Positions 46,560 to 60,860 of a stretch of DNA of 64,000 nucleotides are shown here, one piece after another. The stretch lies in contig JAMJFZ010000070.1 in assembly GCA_026225945.1 (NCBI GenBank), positions 372,001 to 436,000 of the forward strand, read 5' to 3'. Under the pieces are notes generated by a model. That model was given only the letters and a program-made list of their open reading frames with translations. It had not been told where the DNA came from and searched no databases. The stretch's first letter is position 1; the number at the start of each line of letters is the position of its first letter. The translations under genes were made by a program, and so were the position numbers. Origin of the DNA: Cricetomys ansorgei (Eukaryota > Chordata > Mammalia > Rodentia > Nesomyidae).

Positions 46560-49500
46560 ACTCTTTGGCTACTACATAATCAGGACATAGATAATTTACA
46601 AAATTTTTAGAGATAAAAAATCCACCAATTCATTGAAAAAAATTTCCCAAATATACAGAAAAAGATTCCTATAAGAGTAAAAGAAGCTTATAGAACATGA
46701 ATTAGATGGGACCAGAGAAGCAAGTCTCGTTGCCACATAAAAAGGAAACCACTAAACAAACAGAACAAACAAAGAATGCCAAAAACTGCAAGAGAAAAAC
46801 AACAAATCACTAAAAAAGGAAAACTTACTGGAATTACACCTAACTTCTTACTGGATAACTTAATGCCTAACCCTAATAAGAAAAACTACAGAGTCTAAGG
46901 GAATACAGGTGCCAGCCCAGACTAATATTCCTAACAAAACTTTCAATTATCATAGTCACAGAAACCAAAATTTTTCATGATAAATCTAAATTTATACAAA
47001 ACATATTTATAAATCCTGCACTACAGAAGGTACTAGAATGAAAACTCCAATCCAAGGAGTTTAACTACAATCAGGAAATCACAAGAAATGAATAATCTCA
47101 CATTATCATACTCAACAGAAAGGACACATACACACACACACTCCCACACGTCAAAAATAACTACAAAATAACAGGAACTAACAATTATGGGTCCTTGATA
47201 TCCCTCAAGATTAATGGTCTCCATTTCTCAACAGCAAGTAAGAGACTGACAGAATGGATTTGAAAACAGAATCCTGATTCTTTCTGTTTACAAGAATCAT
47301 ACCCTGACCTCAAAGATAAACATTACCTCAAAGTAAAGCATTGGGAATAGTTTCACCAAGAGAAAGGACCTAAAAAACAAATTGATGTACCATTCTAATA
47401 TCCATCAAAGTAAACTCCAAACCAAAATTTATCAGAAGACTTAGGGAAGGACATTTCATAACCATTAAAAGAAAAAACCACTAAGATGACATTGCAATTC
47501 TTCACACTTCCATCACTAACATTAGGGCTCCAAAATTTTTAAACGATCAATGCAAAATATAAATAAACACATTGACCTTCACACTACAATACTAGCAGAT
47601 TTCAGTACCCCACTCTCACCAACTGTCAGGCCATCCATACAAAAAATACCTTAGACATATAGGCATTAACAAATATTATAAAATAAATGGACCTAACACA
47701 CATTTACCAAACATTATACCCACTAAAAAAGACAACATCTTTTTCTCACCGTCTAACAAAACCTTCCCCATAAGCGACCACATTCTTTGCCAAAATGCAA
47801 ATCTCAATAAAAACAGGAAAACTAAAGGAATCCCCTGCATCCTATCAGATCAGGATGGATCAATGCTCAAATTCAACAACAGCAACAGTAGAAGGTCAAA
47901 AATTTCATGGAAACTCAGTAATTCTCTACTAAATGACAGCCAAGTAAAGACAGAAATAAGAAAGAAATTATAGACCTTCAAGAATTCAATGAAAATGATT
48001 CTAAAAAATATCCAAAATTGTGTTACATGAAGAAACTATTGTAAGAGGAAAATTCATCGCAAAAAGTGCCTATAAGAAAAGGGTGGAGAATTCATATACT
48101 AGCAAATTAAGAGCAGATCTGAAAGCCCTAGAACAAAAAGAAGCAAGCATACACAGAAGAAGCAGAGCATCAAGAATTAATCAAACTGAGGGCTGAAATC
48201 AATAAAATAGAAACAAAGAGAACAATTCATAGAATCAATGAGACAAAGAGCTGGTTGCTAGAGAAAATCAGGAAGATAGACAAATCCATAGCCATAGTAA
48301 TTTAAAGACAACCAGAGAATATCCAATTCACCAAACCAGAAATAAAAAGGAAGATATAAACAACTTAAACAAGAGTATAACTCTCAAGGAAATGAGGAAC
48401 CCAGTAAAGGTCTCACAATCAATAAAATGCCAGGGCCAGATGACTTTAGGTAAGAATTATATCAGACATTCAAAAAAGAAGGAACACCAAAATTTCTCAA
48501 GTTATTCTTCAAAAAAGATGCAGAATGAACTTTTCAAACTCATTCATTCTATGAGACCACAGTCATGCGAATACTCAAACATCACAAAGGTCCAAAATTA
48601 AACACAATTGTATGCAAATTTCACTCATGAACATAGATGAAAATGAACTCAATAAAATACTCACAAAGCACATCCAAGAACACATTAAAAAGATTACTCG
48701 CTATGATTGAATAGCCTTGATCTCAGAGAAGAAAAGATGGTTCAATATAAAAAAATAAATCAACGTAATCACTGAATAAACAAATTAATAGAAAAAAATA
48801 TATAGTCATCTCATTTCAAAGTGAGAAAGCTTTTGAAAATATCAAACAACCCTTCAAAATAAACCTCATGGAGAGATTGAGGATAATATGGCCATACCGA
48901 AACAAAACAAAGGTAAGTAACAGCAATCCTACTGACAACATCATACTAAATAGATGAAAATGCAAAGCAATTACACTAAAATCAGAAGTAAGACCAGGCT
49001 ATTCCCTCCATTTATAAATACTGAATACAGTACTTAAAGTAGTTGAAAAACAAAGAGAGAAGAGAAGGAGATTAATGGGATGGAAATTCACAAGGAAACA
49101 GTCAAAATATCCTTATTTGCAGATGAGATATTATATATGAATGACCTCAAATACTCGATCTTGGAACTCCTATAGCTGTTCAGCAACTTCAGTGAAATGG
49201 CTGGCTACACAATAAATGAAAAAAATCTGCAGTCCTCCTATATACAAATGACAAATAGAGACAGAAAGAACTAAGAGAAACAATAGTCTTCACAATAGAT
49301 ACAAATAACATAAGGTATCTTGGAAAACTGTAACCAAGCAAATGAAATCTTGAATGACAAAATCTTTATGTCCTTGAAGAGGGAATTTGAGCACCTCAAA
49401 CGAAGGAAAGTTATCCCATGCACCATGTTTGGTAAGATTAACATAGTAAAAATGGCCACGGTACTAAATGTAATCTAAAGAGTCGAAGAAATCAATATTA

Positions 49501-50303
49501 AAATCCCAATATAGTTCTTTAAAGACATTAAAAAGGCAATACACAACTTCATATGGAAAAACAGAATACTTTGGATAGCTAAAATAATCCTGAAAAATAA
49601 AAGTCTTCTAGAGGTATCAAGATCCCTGATCTTAATCTGTGCTACAGAGCCATACTAATAAAAACTGCATGTTATTGGAACAAAAGCAGACATGATGACC
49701 AATGGAATGGAATAAAGGATACAGGTATAAATCCACACACCTATGAATACCTGATCATTTATAAAGAAGTGAGAAAAATACAATGACAAAAAGCAGTTTT
49801 AACAAATGGTGCTGGTCTAATTGGATGTGTGAAGTAGAAGAATGCAAATAGATTGATATCTATTACTGAGTACAAACCTCATGTCCAAATGGATCTAAGT
49901 TCTCAATATGAAACCAGATACACTGAAAATGATTGAGGAGAAAGTAAGCAATAGCATTGAGAGTAGTGGCACAGGAGGAACCTTTTTTAGCAGAACACTT
50001 GAAAGGTCAGGAACAAAGATCAAAGATTAATGAGGACCTCATGAAACTGAAAAGCTTCTGTAAGGAAAATGACATTGTCAACAGGGCAAAACAGAACACT
50101 ACAGAATGGGAAGATATTGATAAACTCCACTTCCAATACAGAGATAAAAAACAACATAAATAAAAAATGCAAGAATCTACAAGTCAAGAAAACAAATAAC
50201 CCAATGACAAATAGGGTGTATACCTAAACAAAGAATTAACAAAAGAGGAATCTCAAATGGCTGAGAAACACTTAAATCAATATTCAATATTTTTATGCAT
50301 CTT
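46560..50303 (+). mobile_element. L1 remnant of unit A (ORF1 end, ORF2 truncated at 3' side)
   Basis: The C-terminal part of L1 ORF1 is recognisable at 46680-46900 and the ORF1-ORF2 spacer near 47060-47150. ORF2 endonuclease and reverse transcriptase follow. Stops and indels are frequent. The reverse-transcriptase core reads F-A-D-E (49116-49127), with GAG replacing the second catalytic Asp. The copy breaks off before the ORF2 C-terminus near 50303 and has no 3' UTR or poly(A). The L1 in unit B has the same ends and the same F-A-D-E, so both defects predate the duplication. Confidence 0.85.
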
Positions 50304-50879
50304 GGATGGCTCTCTAGGGGCATTCAGCTACTGAGTATATCAGATAGTTTGTGTGGGTATGGCTTGTAGGTGGTTGAAGGGGTTGAAGGTGGAAGTTAAG
50401 AGTAGGAACAGGGTTAGAGATGCTTGTTAGGCTCAGCACTTGTGGTGCACAGACCATGGGGTCCTCAATTACACTGCAATGAGATACTTTCCTCCATTCT
50501 GGGTGCTAGGAGGTTTAGAAAATGATTCCTCATTCCAAAGGAATGCTCCAGAAAACACATGACAATCTGTAGCATAGCAGAGAGGACTCAGAAACAAAAA
50601 ATAGACTTTTTGGACAGGGACTTGAATCTGTCCCTTTGGGGCCAAGCAAGGACATTCTGTCTTGGACCTGTCCAGAAATCCTGCTGCCGTCTATTCTTCT
50701 CCACACACCGAGGTGATCATCAAAGCTGCCACGACAGACCTGGGTGTGATGACAATGAGTGACATGGCGAAAACCAAGCATCTAGGTAAAGGATTCCTGA
50801 CAATAAGGCTCTCCTAGGCTAACATTTGACAAATACAGTTTCAAGGGATGTCTGTTCCTTCCAGCTATAGTATAATACA
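50304..50879 (+). other. Block shared by both units, not recognised as a repeat
   Basis: About 570 bases between L1 and satellite, normal base composition, with near-copies at 60861-61424. It contains GGGACAGGGACTTGAATCTG-like phrases and an 83-codon minus-strand frame (50530-50781) that is not kept in unit B. Function unknown. Confidence 0.5.
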
Positions 50880-52081
50880 CTGGTATTGATGGTGTCAAAT
50901 CAACTTATTTATGATATCAGTTTATTTTCATTAAGATATCATACTTTATATTGATATTTTTCTTAATATCAACTATGACATCTGTTCCTGGCAATTATAG
51001 CATCACATCTCTATAATTGGTCAAACAAAACTGATATCTCATCCTTCTTTTGATGATCTCACATATTTACACATTACATTGTGGTTGTTACATCATCATA
51101 ATAATGATTTAATTATCTTCACAATTTGAAATCGTATTGATATTTTGATATCACATCATGCAAATTATGATTTCATGCCCTTCCAAGTATGTTGTCATGT
51201 CATTACTATTGAGATGTCATATACTCTTATTATTGGTTTCACATCCACCAGGTTTTGGTGTTACTTTTTGCTCCACTTATAAAGTCATAAGCTTCTATTG
51301 ATGGTGCCACATAATGTCAATTATGGTGTCACATGCTTCCTATTGTGACATGTCACTTGCTTCCTAAGCTCCCTTTTAAGAGTGTGGTCACAAATTATTT
51401 TGAAGGTATCACATCTTCACAATTATGAAGTCCTTCCAAATATCCTGTTATACACTTCTTGTTATGATGTAATATATTTACATTGTTGATATCACCTCAT
51501 AACAATTACAATGTCAGTTTCTTTTCAATTTTGCTTTCCTATATGTCCATTGATGATATTATATTATGCCAACTATGCTGTCATGTCCTTCTAATATTCA
51601 TGTATTCTGTAATAATATTATGTTATATATTTATCGTGCTGTCAAACCATCATGATTATGTGGCTGTATTCTATAAATTATCATGCCATTTATTTACATT
51701 ATTTTGCTACATAATAATGATTATAATGTCATATTTTTCCAAAAAGCACATCATTTCCTTTCAGTAATGTCAGACATTTAGGTAGATTGTGTTATATCCT
51801 CGCAATTATGATGCGAGTTATTTCAAATTATGCTGTTACATACTTCATGTTATTATTTCATACATTTTTTTCACTTTACTATTGCCTATATATTCATTTA
51901 TATGCTTTTATCACATCACCCCATGTATGTAACTTTCTGTTCGTTATGTTATTATATATTTTCACTGCTGACGTCATGTTATCACAATTATGATGTTAGT
52001 TTCTTCACATTATACTTGATACTGATATAGATGATGTCAAATAACCCAAATTATGTTGTCATTTCTTTCTAAATATCACAT
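50880..52081. repeat. TGATGTCA-rich satellite at the end of unit A
   Basis: Same word set as 37785-38625 and co-linear with 61425-62640. One core retains the CpG form TGACGTCA (51969-51976). It stops abruptly at the junction with unit B. Confidence 0.85.
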
Positions 52082-55000
52082 CACAGGTGATTAAACTGTT
52101 GCATTATGTAGTTACTGGTGTGTATTCCAACAAACATGTTATGAATGAAATTGGAGATAAGAGAAAGCAGCTTGGGCAACCTGAGAATAGAGGACCAGAT
52201 AAAAAGGAAGCCTAAGGAGATGTATCTGATGAATCATGAACTCCTTTATTGGTGGGATTGTCCCAGTTTAAATATCTTTCCCCAGAGGAGGCAGGGTCCC
52301 GGTCCTCTGGGTGAGGAAGTCCCATTAGCATGAGGGCAGGATGGGCACCTGACCTCATGGTCTTTGCAACGACATAGGGAGGTGACTAATCAGCCACAAA
52401 GTGAACAAACACTTGACAGGGTATTTCCATTTTGCTCTTGTCAACAATTTGTGTCACAAAGACAATTCTGATTCAGGGTAGGATTTCACCTAGAATGTCA
52501 TGTTCCTTTTAATCTAGATCCACTCAACTGGCCCTCTTTTGAGTCAGTTTTCCCAATTTACTGCCCAAAGCAAGACTCCCAGGTGGCAACCCACTCACTA
52601 TCTTAGGCAATGTTGACAAGTAATGTTATTCCCATGTTGAGTAAATGTAATGGTCTTAGGGTTGAAGATTGTACAGGATACTCATTTCCAAGGAATATGG
52701 GAAGTGTCTAGTAAAATGGCTCCATCTTAATGAGAGCTCCAATTTGAAAAGATGAATGGAATTCCATTACTACGTGGATGAACCTACAGAAGCCTGAGGT
52801 AAATTATCATTGACACTTGAAGCAAATGCAGAGACAAGACATCTCAGGCAACCAATATAATCTTTTGAGTTGTCACAATTTACCAATATTTTTTATGTTA
52901 TGCAGATCCTACCCTTTCATGACACATCAATATATACGTCTTTACTTTATCAACAGGATATAAGTCTCTTTATGAGTTGCAAAATATTTATTTCTCTAAC
53001 CGCACATTTATGTACGAAGGCTATAGTAAAGCACTCAAGCAAGAGGATACATTATTATGCCACTCAGTATATATTGATGGCCTCTCAGACATATTTCAGA
53101 TACTCTTGCTCTAATACCATGAAACTGGAGACTAATATTCTTGTGTTTCTGCCTTACTCAGCCCGTAGCCACACGATCACTCAAATAAAAACAAAATTCT
53201 GAAATATTTTTTTTTATTTAATTTTTAACTATCAAGGTGCAATTCAGTGAAGTCGGTGTTTGAGTATTTCTTCTTTTATTTGAGATTAAAAACATTTTAC
53301 AAAAGTTAAAATGGTTGCAGACCAATACATTGTGTTCATCACCAGAATCTATTATCACTGTGAAAGTGCGAGGCAAAAAAGTCAAATGCCAAACAAAAAA
53401 TACACTTTACAATCATTGCCCTCCATTCCCACAACATTCAATCTGCTTGTTATTTTTATTTTTATTTTTTTTGTTTTTCTTATCCCATAGAATACATCCA
53501 GCCTTCTGTCCACCCTCCCTGTACTCCTCCCAGGTCCTCCTAGCACCCCAATATCCCAGATCTACCCCTTCCTCTCTCTGCTTCTACTCAGAAAAGAACT
53601 GTCCTCCAAGCATTAACACTCAAACATGGTATAGCATGTATTTGTTTGACTACTTTTCCCAGCACGCAAACACGGAAATACATAGGTATATACAAACACG
53701 CACACACACACAGAATACAGGAAATGATATCTATACTCACCAACTCTCATGCAGCCATAAATTTTGTGCCTCAGGTATACAGGACAGTCTTTTATGTTTG
53801 ATTTCGTAGAAAATTAGCATTTTCATTAGGGAAATGTATTCATAATCCAACAGACCACCAAACTCCAAAGTTCTTAGAACTGAAACTGAAGAGGTTATGT
53901 GCTCACTCTAGAGATCTTATCTGATGTCCAGAGATAACAGGAGTATTGGTTCCTTCTCAATACCCTATCCTTACGCTGTACTATCCACAATCCAGAGGGC
54001 CTCTGTGTTGCTGATAACAGAGGTACCTGCATATCAACCTGCTCACTGCTTTTACAAAGAGCAGCCTATAGAATGAAATTACTTATCAGCTGCTATCCAC
54101 ATATTTGGCAATAAAAGGTCTTCTCGGCTTAGACATATGAGTAGCCAAGCAAGTATACTTGAGCAGATTCCTATTGTCTGTGATACCTGCACAAAATGAG
54201 CACTTATTGATGGTTGTGTCTGCATGGGACAGTCCACCATAGACCAATCATTATTATTTGTATTAAAATGGAAACTGAAAAGTAGGTGTTCAGTTGTGCA
54301 TCTACTACATACGTAACACACTCTGCCATGTATTCTGCACTATTGGAAGTTAGATTCCTCTCTATTTAAAGAACACAGAACACATGTCCCCTAGCCACTT
54401 CATGGGATGTCTGAATTACAGTCCCTATCATGGAATACAATTTGGCCTTAGGCTACTTCTTCCTCCTCTGATCAGAAATCACCTTGAGAAGGAGAGTTGC
54501 ATTAACAATGAAAACAATGGCTGGAAAAATTTGCAACATTCACTGCAGCTATCCTCCTGGGAATCTTGAACATGGTTGTCATGGTAAAGGATGTAAAGGT
54601 GAATGAATGTCTTTAAGAATATTGTATTGGATTCTCTAAATAGGCACCCATCTGGCCAATGTAGAAAGTCATCAAAGATACTGTATGCCTACTGATTTGA
54701 ATCGTTCAGAATGGAGTTACCTATGAAACTTTGTTTCCCCAAACCACTGAATCAAGCAGGGCAGTCTAAAACTGACACTTTCTAAGAAACACAGAGGATC
54801 AGGAACTAGTTAATTACGTTGTTTAGGAGGAATCAGACTAAGTCAGAAGGTAGAGTACATCCCAGGATAATTTCCCTGATTTCTTTTCAATGGCAATAAA
54901 GGAAGGGGAGAAATACTGATGTGAAGATATTTAAGGGACGAAGACAAGATGGAATTTGCATGGATTCTGGTAATATAGAGATAAATGTAGAAATCAGGAA

Positions 55001-55124
55001 TTCAAAATTATCTTCATCAAGAGAGTGATTATGAGACCAGCCAGGGTTTCACGAGAGTCAGGAGAGGTAGCATATGACTGAGATTGAAAAACTGAGATTT
55101 AAGAGACCTAATGACATATAGACA

Positions 55125-55265
55125 GGTTTGGTGGCTAATTATTTTAATTACAACACCAAGGAGGTAGAATGAAATGGATTTGTGAGATTATGAGGGCAGT
55201 CTATTCTACATAGCCAATTCCAGGCCATTCAGTGCTGCATAGAGAGATGCTATCTCAAATGAAAG
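55125..55265 (+). mobile_element. B1 SINE, plus strand
   Basis: AATTACAACACCAAGGAGGT, AGGGCAGTCTATTCTACATA and GCTATCTCAAATGAAA follow B1 order with high divergence. It lies in the segment missing from unit A. Confidence 0.6.
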
Positions 55266-55809
55266 GGTAATTTACACAACTTTTCAGATCCTTTTCAAAT
55301 AATTCAACCACTTTTCTAAAGAATTTTTAAGACTATAACATGAGTAGTAGATGCTGGTAAAAGAAGATTGTTTCTTTTACTAGGTGTGTTAATAATGTTC
55401 TGTGCATAAAAGAAGGCATTGTTATAATTGGAAATGGTGCTGATACTTTTAGATGTTAAATGTCATAATGACTAATATTTTAATTTAAAAGTCGTCCCAG
55501 TATAAAATGAGAGATAAGCAGTATATGCCAGGAATCACATTTCTAAGTCTCAGACTGGACTTACTTCACCAAAACATCCTAGTGCAGAGAAGCAAGTGCA
55601 TATAGTGAAATAAGTGGAGGTGAAATACACATACAATGAAGAAAGAAAATGAAGAACTTATGAGTGACAGAAGGACTGAAAGGGACACCTTTCAAAATGG
55701 CATTTTCAGTCAACAGCTTGAAGATGAAAATGTTTTGAGATATGCAGAGAACACAGTAAGTTTTGAACAACAAACCCAAATAACCTCAGTCCAATGTTGT
55801 GTGTGAGAT

Positions 55810-55930
55810 TGGGGCGAGTGTTAATAAGAGTATACACGTTTGTGTGTGCATACATGTACACAGGAGCTAGGATTTGATCCTCTGGAAGATTACATAGTGC
55901 TCTCAACTGCTGAATCATCTCTCTAGCCTG
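55810..55930 (-). mobile_element. B2/B3-type SINE, minus strand (unit B)
   Basis: Counterpart of 45195-45340: AGCTAGGATTTGATCCTCTG and CTCTCAACTGCTGAATCATC. Confidence 0.75.
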
Positions 55931-56247
55931 AGAATATTTATCTCATGCCAATGTTTATGCCCTTAGTAGTACATAGTTTCTGTATTCTGAAATACAGTCT
56001 ATGGAAACCATTTAACAAAGAGATAAAAGTATCTATAATTTTCATAACAAATTATTATATGTGATATCTAAATGCTTGTTCCTGAAAGGATTGAAAACAA
56101 CTTCTTAACTCGATAATCTTGTCTGATGTAGTAATTTGTTAGAGACCCTTTATTACACAGAATACAAAGGTACACATTAGCACAATGGTCACTCAGACTC
56201 ATACACTAAAACAAAACGTCAATTCATAAAAAAAGAAAAAATCCACA

Positions 56248-56490
56248 AATTTGGGCTGATCACATAGTTCATTGCAGACCTAGCATTCTCAAAAATTCTG
56301 GGTTTGATGCCCAGGACTACACAGAATAGGCATTGTGGCACATACAATTAACCGTAGGACTGGAAATGCAGACGAAAAAGGTCAGGAGTCAAGCCCAGCC
56401 TTAGTTAAAACATAAGCTCAAGACCAAACTTAAATACATAATATCTTGTAACAAAGCTAAATAATAAATAAATAAATGAATAAATAAATA
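56248..56490 (+). mobile_element. B4/ID-B1-type SINE (unit B)
   Basis: Counterpart of 45660-45912, including GGGTTTGATGCCCAGGACTA and an AAAT tail. Confidence 0.7.
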
Positions 56491-57139
56491 TTTTCAAACA
56501 TTGAAAAACTTGCCTCATATTTTTATATTGAAAACAATCTCCCATTTAAGTCTATTTGTATGCATAAAGTCCTATTCCCATCTATCTCATTTGGTGTCTT
56601 TATGTTGGATTTACAGCCATGTTCCTTCTATGTCTCTGTGTCACATGATCATGACAAAAAATACTGTTCAATTACTGTGAACTCAGTGTTTTTAAGCTCC
56701 AGAATTGTTGATACTTATTTCATTATGAAGTCATTAGTAAGAAGATGTGATAAGGTCAATTCCACTTCTATTTTCAGCATTTAAACATGGGAATTAAATG
56801 TTGTAGAAAAGGATCTGTTGTCTTTTTAGCTGCATTATTTGGACTGTTATCTGGTATCTGTGAAACAACATGAGTGCCTGGACTTACAACAGATTTGGCC
56901 CTCAAATTAAGATAGTTTGGCTTGGTGAGAGATGAGTCACTACAGATGCACTCTCTCACCAATGTCATCACATCTGAAGGGAAGTGTCCCTCAGACAAGG
57001 GCCAGTATATTGTCTCAACAATAAAGGGACTTGCTGCTAATATTGAGGAGAGGATATTTAAAAATAATTTCTCAAACTAGACACATTTCAAGACACAATC
57101 TCAATTTTGTACAGACTTAGCACAGGTGGTAGACTCTTT

Positions 57140-60100
57140 GGCTACTACATATCAGGACATAGATACTTTACAATATTAGTAGACATAAAAAATCCAACAA
57201 AATCATTGAAAAAAATTTCCCAAATATACAGAAAGAGATTCGTATAAGAGTAAAAGAAGCTTATAGAACATGAATTAAATGGGACCAGAAAAGCAAGTCT
57301 CGTTGCCACAAAAAATGAAACCACTAAACAAACAGAACAAACAAAGAATGCCAAAAACTGCAAGAGAAAAACAACAAATCACTAACAAAGGAAAACTTAC
57401 TGGAATTACACCTTACTTCTTACTGGATAACTTAATGCCTGACCCTAATAAGAAAAACTACAAAGTCTAAGGGAATACAGGTGCCAGCCCAGACTAATAT
57501 TCCTAACAAAACTTTCAATTATCATAGTCACAGAAACCAAAATTTTTCATGATAAATCTAAATTTATACAAAACATATTTATAAATCCTGCACTACAGAA
57601 GGTACTAGAATGAAAACTCCAATCCAAGGAGTCTAACTACAATCAGGAAATCACAAGAAATGAATAATCTCACATTATCATACTCAACAGAAAGGACACA
57701 CACACACACACACACACTCCCACACGTCAATAATAACTACAAAATAACAGAACTAACAATTATGGGTCCTTGATATCCCTCAAGATTAATGGTCTCCATT
57801 TCCCAACAGCAGTAAGAGACTGACAGAATGGATTTCAAAACAGAATCCTGATTCCTGCTGTATACAAAAATCATACCCTGACATCAAAGATAAACATTAC
57901 CTCAGAGTAAAGCATTGGGAATATTTTCACCAAGAGAATGGACCTAAAAAACAAGTTGATGTAGCCATTCTAATATCCATCAAAGTAAACTCCGTACCAA
58001 AATTCATCAGAAGAGATAGGGAAGGATATTTCATGCCTATTAAAAGAAAAAACCAGTAAGATAACATTGCAATTCTTCACACTTCCATCCCTAACATGAG
58101 GGCTCCAAAATTTGTAAACGATCAATGAAAAATATAAATAAACATATTGACCTTCACACTCCAATACTAGGAGATTTCCTTACCCACTCTCATCAACTGT
58201 CAGGCCATCCATTCAAAAAATACCTGAGAAATATTGGCATTAACAAAAGTTATAAAATAAATGGACCTAACACACATTTACAGAACATTTTACCCACACG
58301 AAAAGAATACAACTTTTTCTTACCATCTCACAAAACCTTCTCCATAAGTGACCACATACTTTGCCAAAATGCAAACCTCAATAAATACCGAAATTTAAAA
58401 TAACTCCCTGCATCCTATCTGATCAGGATGGATCAATGCTCAGCTTCAACAGCAGAAACAGCAGAAAGCCAACAATTTCATGGAAACTCAACAACTCTCT
58501 ACTAAATGACAACTAGGTCAAGACAGAAACAAAGAAAGAAATTACAGACTTTCTTGAATTCAATGAAAATCATTTTAAAAAATATCCAAAATTATGTTAC
58601 ATGAAATAACTATTGTAAGAGGAAAATTGATAGCACAAAGTGCCTACCAGAAAAGTGTGGAGAATTCATATAGTAGGAAATTAAGAGCAGATCTGAAAAT
58701 CCTAGAACAAAAAGAAGCAAGCATACAGAGAAGAAGCAGACATCAAGAATTAATCAAACTGAGGGCTGAAATCAATAAAATAGAAATAAAGAGAACAATT
58801 CATAGAATCAATGAAACAAAGAGCTGGTTGCTTGAGAAAATCAGGAAGATAGACAAACCTGTAACCAATATAATTTAAAGACAAACAGAATATCCAATTC
58901 ACCAAACCAGAAAGAAAAAGGAGGATATAAACTACTTAAACAGATGTATAATTCTCAAGGAAATGAGGAAGTCAGTAAAGTCACAATCAATAAAATGCCA
59001 GGGCCAGGTGACCATAAGTAAGAATTATATCAGATATTCAAAACAGAAGGAACACCAAAATTTCTCAAGTTAATCTTCAAAAAAGATGCAGAATGATCTC
59101 TTTCAAACTCATTCTATGAGGCCACATTCATGCGAATACCCAAACATCACAAAGGTACAAAATTAAACAGAATTATATGCAATTTCACTTATGAACATAG
59201 ATGAAAATGAAATCAATAAAAGACTCACAAGGCACATCTAAGGAACACATTAAAAAGATTATTCACTATGATTGAATAGCCTTGATCCCAGAGAAGAAGA
59301 GATGGTTCAATATAAGAAAATAAGTCAACGTAATCCACAGCATAAACAAATTAATAGAAAAAAATACATAGTCATCTCATTAAAAAGTGAGAAAACTTTT
59401 GATAATATCAAACAACCCTTCAAAATAAACCTCATGGAGAGATTGTGGATAAAATTGCCATACCGAAACATAACAAAGGTAAGTAACAGCAATCCTACTG
59501 ACAACATCAAACTAAGGAGGAAAATGCAAAGCAATTTCACTAAAATCAGAAGTAAGACCAGGCTACTCCCTCCATTTATAAATATTGAATACAGTACTTG
59601 AAGTAGTTGCAAAAACAATGAGACAAGAGAAGGAGATTAATGGGATATGAATTCACAAGGAAACAGTCAAATTATCCTTATTTGCAGATGAGATATTGTA
59701 TATCAATGACCTCCAAAACTCGATCATGGAACTCCTATAGCTGGTCAGCAACTTCAGTGAAATGGCTGGCAATAAGATAAAAGAAAAAAATCTGTAGCCC
59801 TACTATTTACAAATGACAAATAGAGACAGAAAGAAATAGGAGAAACAATACTCTTTACAATAGATATAAATAACATAAGGTGTCTTGGACAACGCTAAAC
59901 AAGCAAATGAAAGACTTGAAAGACACAATCTTTAAGTCCTTAAGATTGAATTTGAAGACCTCCAAAAATGGAAAGATACCCCTTGAACCTTGGTTGGTAA
60001 GAGTAACATAGTAAAAATGGCCACGGTACTAAATGTAATCTAAAGACTAGAAGAAATCCCTATCAAAATCCAATATAGTTCTTTAAAGACATTAAAAAGG

Positions 60101-60860
60101 CAATACACAACTTCATATGGAAAAACAGAATACTTCGGATAGCTTCAATAATCCTGAAAAATACAAAAACTTCTAGAAGTATCAAGATAAATGATAGAAA
60201 TCTGTACTACAGAGACATAGTATTAAAAACTGCATGGTAGTGGTACAAAAAGAGACATGATGACCAATGGAATGGGATAAAGGATACAGGTATAAATCCA
60301 TGCACCTAGGCATACCTGATCATTTATACAGTAGCAAGAAAAATCCAATGAGAAAAAGAAAGGAGCTTTAACAAATGGTGCTGGTCTAATTGGATGTTTG
60401 AGGTAGAAGAATGCACATAGATCCATATCTATTACTGAGTACAAACTTCAAGTCCAAATGGATCTAAGTTCTCAATATAAAACCAGGTATACTGAAACTG
60501 ATTGAAGAGAAAGTCAGCAATAGCCTTGAGAGAATTGGCACAGGAGACAACTTTTTTAAGAGAACCCTGAAAGGTCAGGAACACAGATCAAAGATTAATG
60601 AAAATCTCATGAAACTGAAAAACTTCTGTAAGAAAAATGACCTTGTCAACAGGGCAAAACAGAAGCCTACAGAATGGCAAGATATTGACCAACTCCACTT
60701 CGAATAGAGAGTTCACAAACAAAATAATTAAAAAAATGCAAGAATCTACATGTCAAGAAAACAAATAACCCAATTAAAACTGGGGTGCATATCTAAACAA
60801 AGAATTCACAAAAGAGGAATTTCAAATAGCTGAAAAACCCTTAAAGAAGTGTGCAACATC
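57140..60860 (+). mobile_element. L1 remnant of unit B
   Basis: Copy of the unit A L1, with the same truncation points and the same F-A-D-E core (59681-59692 region). Two short frames show recognisable L1 ORF2 protein (58594-58878, including RINETKSWLLEKIRKIDKP, and 59272-59601), but the whole is broken. Confidence 0.85.

Larger units (their letters stand above)
41892..52081 (+). repeat. Tandem duplication unit A (10.2 kb)
   Basis: Co-linear with 52082-62640, beginning at ACAGGTGATT (41892; 52084 in B) and TTATGTAGTTACTGGTGTGT. It contains L1-associated repeat, B2, B4-like SINE, L1, conserved block and satellite in that order. Identity by eye ranges from about 90 % to near perfect. It has two stretches that B lacks (about 42006-42411 and 42690-42930). 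It lacks about 1.08 kb that B has at 54283-55360. Confidence 0.9.

Noticed and set aside
51483..52030. Hydrophobic open frames in the satellite as small membrane proteins
   Set aside because: Leu/Ile/Tyr-rich translations are expected from AT-rich repeats, and the frames are not kept between units A and B.
53315..53809. 164-codon plus-strand frame as a gene
   Set aside because: It spans the L1-associated repeat and a CA microsatellite. The unit A counterpart is shorter and shifted, so it is a chance frame.
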